This document shows, piece after piece, positions 6,193-9,415 of a DNA stretch of 9,415 nucleotides (the first letter of the stretch is position 1; each line of letters opens with the position of its first letter). The position numbers and the translations under genes were made by a program. The notes beneath the pieces were generated by a model. The model searched no databases and was not told the origin of the DNA. It was given only the letters and a program-made list of their open reading frames with translations. Source of the DNA: an uncultured Desulfovibrio sp. (GTDB taxonomy: Bacteria > Desulfobacterota > Desulfovibrionia > Desulfovibrionales > Desulfovibrionaceae); assembly GCA_945871415.1 (NCBI GenBank), contig CAMBWG010000061.1, forward strand, positions 1 to 9,415. The letters run 5' to 3'.

Positions 6193-6316
6193 CGGGCTGG
6201 GCGGCTCCCGATTTTGCGGGGATCCCGGCCGGCAGGTATGGCATCAGGAAAAAAAATCCTGTATATATACCGGCAGCGGTTTGTCGCTGCCCTGAAAAAA
6301 TGACAGTTTCACCCCC
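6193..6316 (+). promoter_or_regulatory. Short AT-rich and hairpin segment before rub
   Basis: The 124 bases between repeat D and the rub ribosome-binding site contain CAGGA/TCCTG flanking a run of A (6245-6261), the palindrome GTATATATAC (6261-6270), and a hairpin GGCAGCG (6272-6278) with CGCTGCC (6285-6291). TATATA could act as a -10 box, but I found no good -35 at the right distance. It may carry a secondary rub promoter or an RNA processing site; I cannot tell which. Confidence 0.3.
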
Positions 6317-6328
6317 AAGGAGTGACAG

Positions 6329-6466
6329 ATGGAAAAGTACGTATGCGGCGTGTGCGGTTACGAGTATGATCCTGCGGAACACGACAATGTGCCCTTTGAT
6401 CAGCTGCCTGACGACTGGACCTGCCCTGTCTGTGGCGTAGGCAAGGATCAGTTCTCTGCCGCCTAG
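6329..6466 (+). CDS. rub: Rubredoxin, short 45-residue type
   Basis: Translation gives a 45-residue rubredoxin, a small cytoplasmic FeS4 electron carrier. Cys6-x-x-Cys9 and Cys32-x-x-Cys35 bind the iron, in the contexts [11 protein letters not shown] and [15 protein letters not shown]. The usual Desulfovibrio rubredoxin has about 52 residues; the region between the two Cys pairs is about seven residues shorter here. I recall the same length and a near-identical sequence for the D. desulfuricans ATCC 27774 protein. AAGGAG (6317-6322) lies six bases before ATG 6329. In this cluster it should donate electrons to both Roo (O2 reduction) and desulfoferrodoxin (superoxide reduction). It is shorter than many ORF-length cut-offs and easily missed. 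Confidence 0.96.
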   Translation: MEKYVCGVCGYEYDPAEHDNVPFDQLPDDWTCPVCGVGKDQFSAA

Positions 6467-6488
6467 GGATTTTCCCGCATCCATTTTT

Positions 6489-6534
6489 CTGCCCTGCCGA
6501 TGACTTCCTTCATTGGCGGGGCAGACCATTTTTT
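6489..6534 (+). terminator. Terminator-like stem-loop between rub and roo (possible attenuator)
   Basis: CTGCCCTGCCGATG (6489-6502) pairs with CATTGGCGGGGCAG (6511-6524) along 14 positions, two of them G-U, closing an 8-base loop. ACCA and then six T follow. The four-base gap before the T run makes it a weaker terminator than the one after roo. It sits just before the roo ribosome-binding site (GGAG 6538-6541), so it could reduce roo expression relative to rub or stabilise the processed rub message. Confidence 0.55.
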
Positions 6535-6547
6535 CATGGAGACTTCA

Positions 6548-7753
6548 ATGCAGTCTGTCGAACTCAAAAAAGATATCTACTGGGTGGGGTGCGTCGATTA
6601 CGACCATCGTGATTTCCACGGCTATTCCACCTCGCCCGAAGGCACCACCTATAATGCCTATGTGATCAGGGACGAAAAGAACGTCCTTTTCGATACGGTT
6701 TCCCCGGGCTGCGTCGGGACGCTGCTGTGCCGCCTGTCCAAGATTATGGACCCCGAGAGCATTGATTATCTGGTGATCAACCACCTTGAGCTGGACCATG
6801 CCGGCTCGCTGGCCGAAGTGGTCGAGCGCTGCAAGCCCGAAAAGATTTTCTGCTCCACGCTGGGCCTCAAGTCCATGCAGGGGTACTTCCCCCAGTGCAA
6901 GGACTGGCCCGTGCAGGCTGTGAAGAGCGGCGACAGCATTTCCATCGGCAAGCGCACCATTGTCTTCCAGGAAACCCGTATGCTGCACTGGCCCGACAGC
7001 ATGGTGTCCTACATTCCCGAAGAAAAGCTGCTGATCAGCCAGGATGCCTTCGGCCAGAATATCGCGGGCAGCTGCCGCTTCGTGGACGAGCACGATCCCG
7101 CTGATTTTGAGTTCCGCGTGCGCGAATACTACAATAACATCGTGCTGCCCTACTCGCCGCAGGTGCTGGCCGCGCTGCCCATCGTGGAATCGCTGGATAT
7201 CGACATGATCGCGCCTGATCATGGTCTGATTCATCGCGGCAAGGATTCCGTGAAGCGCATCGTGGATCTGTATCGTGAAATGGCCGAACAGAAGCCCCGC
7301 AAGCGCGCGTTGATTTTCTACGATACCATGTGGCATTCCACCGAAAAGATGGCCTATGCCGCCTGCTCCGGTCTGGAAGAACTGGGTATCCCCACCCGCA
7401 TCATGTCCGTGAAGCAGAACCATCACAGCACCATCATGACCGAACTGGGACAGTGCGGCGCGGTGCTGGCCGGTTCGCCCACGCATAACAACGGCATTCT
7501 GCCGCTGGTTGCCGCGCAGCTGACCTACATCAAGGGTCTGCGTCCGAAAAACCGTGTGGCGGGTGCCTTTGGCTCCTTCGGCTGGTCCGGCGAAAGCGCC
7601 AAGTGCATTCAGAGCACCTTTGAGGAAATGGGCTGGGAACTGCCCGCGGCTCCGGTGCGCTGCTGCTGGCGTCCCGGTCACGACGGCCTGAAGGCCGCCC
7701 ATGATCTCGGCCGTGCCGTGGGCGAGGCGCTGCTGAAGAAGATCGAAGGCTAA
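6548..7753 (+). CDS. roo: Rubredoxin:oxygen oxidoreductase (flavodiiron protein)
   Basis: This 401-residue, two-domain cytoplasmic enzyme reduces O2 to water (flavodiiron proteins can also reduce NO) with electrons from rubredoxin. The metallo-beta-lactamase-like domain (1 to about 250) has the diiron ligands His79, Glu81, Asp83 and His84 in HLELDHAG, His147 in RMLHWPDSM, Asp166 in SQDAFGQN and His225 in PDHGLIHRG. The flavodoxin domain (about 253-401) has the FMN loops YDTMWHSTEKMA, SPTHNNGILP and FGSFGWSGES. Length matches D. gigas Roo (about 402). ATG 6548 is preferred: GGAG lies six bases upstream and the protein starts like D. gigas Roo; ATG 6536 would leave no such site. It follows rub by 81 bases and ends at a strong terminator. 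Confidence 0.97.
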   Translation: MQSVELKKDIYWVGCVDYDHRDFHGYSTSPEGTTYNAYVIRDEKNVLFDTVSPGCVGTLLCRLSKIMDPESIDYLVINHLELDHAGSLAEVVERCKPEKIFCSTLGLKSMQGYFPQCKDWPVQAVKSGDSISIGKRTIVFQETRMLHWPDSMVSYIPEEKLLISQDAFGQNIAGSCRFVDEHDPADFEFRVREYYNNIVLPYSPQVLAALPIVESLDIDMIAPDHGLIHRGKDSVKRIVDLYREMAEQKPRKRALIFYDTMWHSTEKMAYAACSGLEELGIPTRIMSVKQNHHSTIMTELGQCGAVLAGSPTHNNGILPLVAAQLTYIKGLRPKNRVAGAFGSFGWSGESAKCIQSTFEEMGWELPAAPVRCCWRPGHDGLKAAHDLGRAVGEALLKKIEG

Positions 7754-7776
7754 TCGCGCATAGCAGCGATGGTATT

Positions 7777-7812
7777 GGGGAGCGGGGGCGAAAGCCTCCG
7801 CTCCCCTTTTTT
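7777..7812 (+). terminator. Strong intrinsic terminator after roo
   Basis: GGGGAGCGGGGGC (7777-7789) pairs with GCCTCCGCTCCCC (7794-7806), 13 pairs including one G-U, with a GAAA tetraloop and six T directly after the stem. It starts 23 bases after the roo stop and closes the dfx-rub-roo transcript. Confidence 0.95.
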
Positions 7813-7880
7813 GATCTGCGCTGTATTTTGAGGAGATCTCCTCCGCCTTCGCGCGGTTCTCCGGACCGCCCCGTTTGCCG

Positions 7881-7990
7881 CAGCTTTCAGTTTGAAACGC
7901 TGTGCATTTCAAACCATACGGCCTGTCGTTTCGCGGAAAAAGCATTGCTTTCCACTCACTTCGGGCCGGGCGGTCAAAGGAAAGTCCGCG
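7881..7990 (-). repeat. Type 2 MITE-like element, copy E (inverted, decayed ends)
   Basis: The reverse complement contains the family core: CGGCCCGAAGTGAGTGGAAA, the GCAATGC/CTTTTTCCGC region, ACGACAGGCCGTATGGTTTG, and a hairpin GTTTGAAATGC with GCGTTTCAAAC. Both termini are eroded: the first hairpin is reduced to CCTTTGACC and the GCATTTTCAG end to GCTTTCAG. It is the only inverted copy and the only one not abutting the 3' end of a gene directly, as it lies downstream of the roo terminator. Confidence 0.65.
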
Positions 7991-7995
7991 ATGTG

Positions 7996-8335
7996 GAAGA
8001 TCTTTTTTGTGTTCATAAATAGTATAATAAAATAGCTATGTTATAAAAGTTTTACACAATTGTTTCCGTCTTTTCTTCCTCGTTGGGCACCGATCGGACG
8101 CCTTTGTGCGACGCGGCACGGCACATCGGCAAAAAAGAAGGAAAAAAAATTTTTTTGTTTTTTATCTTCTTTTGTTGTGCGTAAAAGATTTTGGGAAATA
8201 AGCTGGTTAGTTATGATAGAAACAATTTTTGCCCGATCTTTGGCGAAACGAGGTTGTGCGTAAAATGTTTCTTTTGTTTTTATTTATAAAAAGTTTAGAA
8301 AAATTGTATAGTTAATGTAGATGTGCCTTTTCCGG
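7996..8335. other. AT-rich island without a recognisable gene
   Basis: Base composition shifts sharply to AT between the repeat remnant and about 8335, apart from a short GC-rich patch near 8085-8130. It holds an exact TATAAT (8023-8028) without a clear -35, the palindrome ACAATTGT (8056-8063), a purine run ending in eight A that switches at 8149/8150 to a long pyrimidine-rich run, and the 13-base direct repeat GTTGTGCGTAAAA at 8174-8186 and 8253-8265. The longest plus-strand frame (8060-8263) encodes a Lys/Phe-rich sequence with no family resemblance and no good ribosome-binding site. I see no gene here. It may be regulatory DNA or old foreign DNA. Confidence 0.6.
8174..8265 (+). repeat. Pair of 13-base direct repeats
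   Basis: GTTGTGCGTAAAA occurs at 8174-8186 and again at 8253-8265, 79 bases apart, within the AT-rich island. It could be a protein-binding site in two copies or a trace of duplication. It does not match the DnaA box consensus. Confidence 0.5.
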
Positions 8336-8391
8336 CCCTCCGGGCGGGGGGAGAATTGCCTGGGCTTGATCCTAACACCTCGGTTTTGCAT

Positions 8392-8406
8392 CCATTTTGA
8401 AAATGG
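8392..8406. promoter_or_regulatory. Perfect palindrome, possible operator
   Basis: CCATTTT and AAAATGG are separated by a single G, giving a perfect 7-1-7 inverted repeat in otherwise non-repetitive intergenic DNA. The size and symmetry suit a dimeric transcription regulator. No regulator gene is adjacent, and I do not recognise the motif. Confidence 0.35.
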
Positions 8407-8533
8407 CCTGTTTGCTGCGTCCGATTAGAAGTGTTCTCGTGTCTCTGTAGATAAAAAATATTGTTATTCTAGATAATTGTTAGCGTTAGCTACACTGGTT
8501 TCCAAGGTGACAGCGAGGCGCGGGGTGGTCGTG

Positions 8534-8562
8534 TTGACAAGCTGTTGGGGCTAGGCTAGCTT
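8534..8562 (+). promoter_or_regulatory. Candidate promoter upstream of the hypothetical gene / small RNA
   Basis: A consensus -35 TTGACA (8534-8539) is followed after 17 bases by TAGCTT (8557-8562), a weak -10 that overlaps the inverted repeat GCTAG-G-CTAGC (8550-8560). Transcription would start near 8569, about 210 bases before the next gene. Confidence 0.4.
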
Positions 8563-8568
8563 TTTGCC

Positions 8569-8720
8569 AGACATGAATCCGGCATCGGCGCGCATCGGCG
8601 CGCTGTGCCCTTGCGGCTCCCGCAGAGGAGCCGGTTGCTGATTTCAACAAGGTCAAGCTGTTTGCTTTGCAGGTGCATGGGCAGGAAGATGATCCTGCAT
8701 CGCTTGCGGCAGGATTTTTC
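8569..8720 (+). ncRNA. Possible small RNA or attenuated leader (about 150 nt)
   Basis: The stretch between the candidate promoter and a terminator-like hairpin contains a tandem 10-base repeat GCATCGGCGC (8582-8591, 8592-8601), a stem CGGCTCC (8614-8620) with GGAGCCG (8627-8633), and the final hairpin ATCCTGC (8692-8698) with GCAGGAT (8709-8715) followed by T. It does not match 6S RNA, tmRNA, SRP RNA or RNase P RNA as far as I can see. It could equally be the 5' leader of the gene at 8781 with a premature terminator. Confidence 0.3.
8692..8719 (+). terminator. Terminator-like hairpin in the leader of the hypothetical gene
   Basis: ATCCTGC and GCAGGAT form a 7-bp stem around a 10-base loop, and the descending arm runs into five T (8715-8719). 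It lies 61 bases before the ATG at 8781, so read-through would be needed to express that gene from an upstream promoter. The large loop makes it moderate rather than strong. Confidence 0.45.
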
Positions 8721-8780
8721 TTCCGACGGAGCAGGGCACACGCGCCAGGGGCTTGCGTCGTTACAGGTCGAGGAGAGAGG

Positions 8781-9158
8781 ATGAGCGCCGATACCACCAT
8801 GGAAGACATCTGTCTGGCACAGGACAGCGGGAGCGATCTGCGCTTCCGTGGGCGTCTTTTTTCGGAATGTTCATGGTTTGACGAAGAGAGCGGCGTTCTG
8901 ACGCGCCAGAAGCTCTACACCACCGAAGACAAGGGGCAGGTTTACTATATCGTGCGTTCCGGCGGCAAGGAACGTACGCGCCACGCCTATCAGCTGAACG
9001 TTCAGGACGATATGTGCGTCATCCATAACGGCAATACGGAAATGCGCATTCAGTTTGATATGCTGATGCTGGCCGTGCGCAGCCTGTGCGGTCTGGCGGA
9101 CGGCGCGACGCCCAGTCTTGAGCAGGTGGAAGAAATGCTTAAGGCCGCTAATGCCTAG
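8781..9158 (+). CDS. Hypothetical protein, 125 residues
   Basis: I do not recognise a family. The coding signal is credible: AGGAG (8771-8775) lies five bases before ATG 8781, codon use resembles the neighbours, and a strong terminator follows. The sequence has no signal peptide or membrane segment and looks soluble. Residues about 18-95 alternate polar and hydrophobic residues as in a beta-rich domain (FRGRLFSECSWFDEESG, then LYTTEDKGQVYYIVRSGG, then AYQLNVQDDMCVIHNG). Residues about 94-125 look helical (MLMLAVRSLCGLADG, then LEQVEEMLKAANA). Three Cys (11, 30, 79) are scattered and one more is at 103, with no metal-binding spacing. The frame is open upstream to 8667, but that part overlaps the leader hairpin and is unlikely to be translated. 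ATG 8799 is a less likely alternative start. It appears to be transcribed alone. Confidence 0.75.
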   Translation: MSADTTMEDICLAQDSGSDLRFRGRLFSECSWFDEESGVLTRQKLYTTEDKGQVYYIVRSGGKERTRHAYQLNVQDDMCVIHNGNTEMRIQFDMLMLAVRSLCGLADGATPSLEQVEEMLKAANA

Positions 9159-9191
9159 CTGACGGATACGGCGCAGCCGCAGAAATTTACG

Positions 9192-9223
9192 AAGCCCCGG
9201 AAGCATCGCTTCCGGGGCTTTTT
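9192..9223 (+). terminator. Strong intrinsic terminator after the hypothetical gene
   Basis: AAGCCCCGGAAGC (9192-9204) and GCTTCCGGGGCTT (9208-9220) form a perfect 13-bp stem with a 3-base ATC loop, running into five T (9219-9223). It begins 33 bases after the TAG stop of the hypothetical gene. Confidence 0.95.
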
Positions 9224-9328
9224 GTATTTCCGTGTTCTGTGTTTTCTGCATGGCCCGGCGTCGGCGGGGCTCTCTCCGAAGAAAAGGGGCTTTTACGTTG
9301 CAGCCGCCGGAGAGGAGGGTCCTGAATA

Positions 9329-9415
9329 AAAAAGCGCGCCGGGGAAGGGATGGGGGGCTTTGGGGGGAAGGATTACAAGAACGCCTTTCCTTTGGAAAGG
9401 CTGGGCCCTCTCGCG
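9329..9415 (-). repeat. Type 1 element, copy 3 (inverted, runs off the window)
   Basis: The reverse complement of 9361-9415 is identical over 55 bases to 3926-3980, including the GCCTTTCC/GGAAAGGC hairpin. Similarity continues with small differences through the CATCCCTTCCCC-GCGCGCTTTTTT segment to about 9329, and then stops. The GTTAACAGG terminal repeat seen at 4063-4079 is absent here, so this copy either lost that end or is a variant sharing only the central module. The rest lies beyond the right edge. The segment 9224-9328 before it holds nothing I can identify. Confidence 0.7.

Noticed and set aside
6545..7945. 466-residue minus-strand open frame across roo
   Set aside because: It is antisense to a well-supported gene and has the His/Gly-rich look of a shadow frame in GC-rich DNA; its start lies in a type 2 repeat.
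7973..7995. AGGAAAGTCCGCG, resembling the start of RNase P RNA (GAGGAAAGTCCGGGC)
   Set aside because: The rest of the RNase P structure does not follow, and the bases belong to the eroded end of type 2 copy E.
8060..8263. 67-residue open frame in the AT-rich island
   Set aside because: It has no ribosome-binding site, an unnatural Lys/Phe-rich composition caused by the A and T runs, and no family resemblance.
7996..8335. Possible replication origin (AT-rich DNA with TTTTACACA-like words)
   Set aside because: No DnaA box fits the TTATCCACA consensus closely, the 13-base repeats do not match it, and no dnaA, dnaN or parAB gene is near.

Overview
The window looks like chromosome of a sulfate-reducing Desulfovibrio, most likely from the D. 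desulfuricans / D. piger group. The clearest evidence is a desulfoferrodoxin - rubredoxin - rubredoxin:oxygen oxidoreductase cluster (dfx, rub, roo). Its rubredoxin is the short 45-residue form I recall from D. desulfuricans ATCC 27774, not the usual form of about 52 residues. Coding DNA is GC-rich. This assignment comes from motif reading and memory; no database search was run.

Layout. 1-1403: two cobalamin (anaerobic corrin pathway) genes on the plus strand, the 3' part of a cobyrinate a,c-diamide synthase (cbiA) and a complete precorrin-8X/cobalt-precorrin-8 methylmutase (cbiC). They are separated by about 390 bp made almost entirely of two abutting repeat elements. 1673-1713: a bidirectional terminator between cbiC and the convergent nuclease gene sfsA (minus). 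2495-2610: divergent promoter region between sfsA and a class I aminotransferase of aspartate aminotransferase type (plus). 3798-4079: another repeat element, then an exported phosphodiester-glycosidase/DUF2233-type protein with a TTG start. 5344-7812: the oxygen-defence cluster: superoxide reductase (dfx), its electron donor rubredoxin (rub) and the flavodiiron O2 reductase (roo), closed by a strong terminator. 7813-8780: almost 1 kb with no convincing gene, containing a decayed repeat, an AT-rich island, an isolated palindrome and a possible small RNA or leader. 8781-9158: a conserved-looking hypothetical protein with its own terminator. From about 9329 to the window edge: an inverted copy of the repeat seen at 3798-4079.

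How the genes work together. Roo reduces O2 to water with electrons from rubredoxin. Desulfoferrodoxin reduces superoxide to peroxide and is also fed by rubredoxin, so the three genes form one detoxification module for an anaerobe. Non-coding hairpins lie in the dfx leader, between dfx and rub, and between rub and roo, which suggests that the three proteins are not made in equal amounts.

The most unusual feature is two families of short, hairpin-rich, non-coding repeats (here called type 1 and type 2). Both have imperfect terminal inverted repeats beginning CTAG/CTGG. In four cases the CTAG of the element is the TAG stop codon of the preceding gene (cbiA, cbiC, aspC-like, dfx). This points to MITE-like elements that target CTAG, a tetranucleotide found in this window mainly at TAG stop codons. 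One type 1 and one type 2 element share a terminal CTGG, consistent with insertion of one into the end of the other, and two type 2 copies show paired base changes that preserve a 10-bp hairpin.
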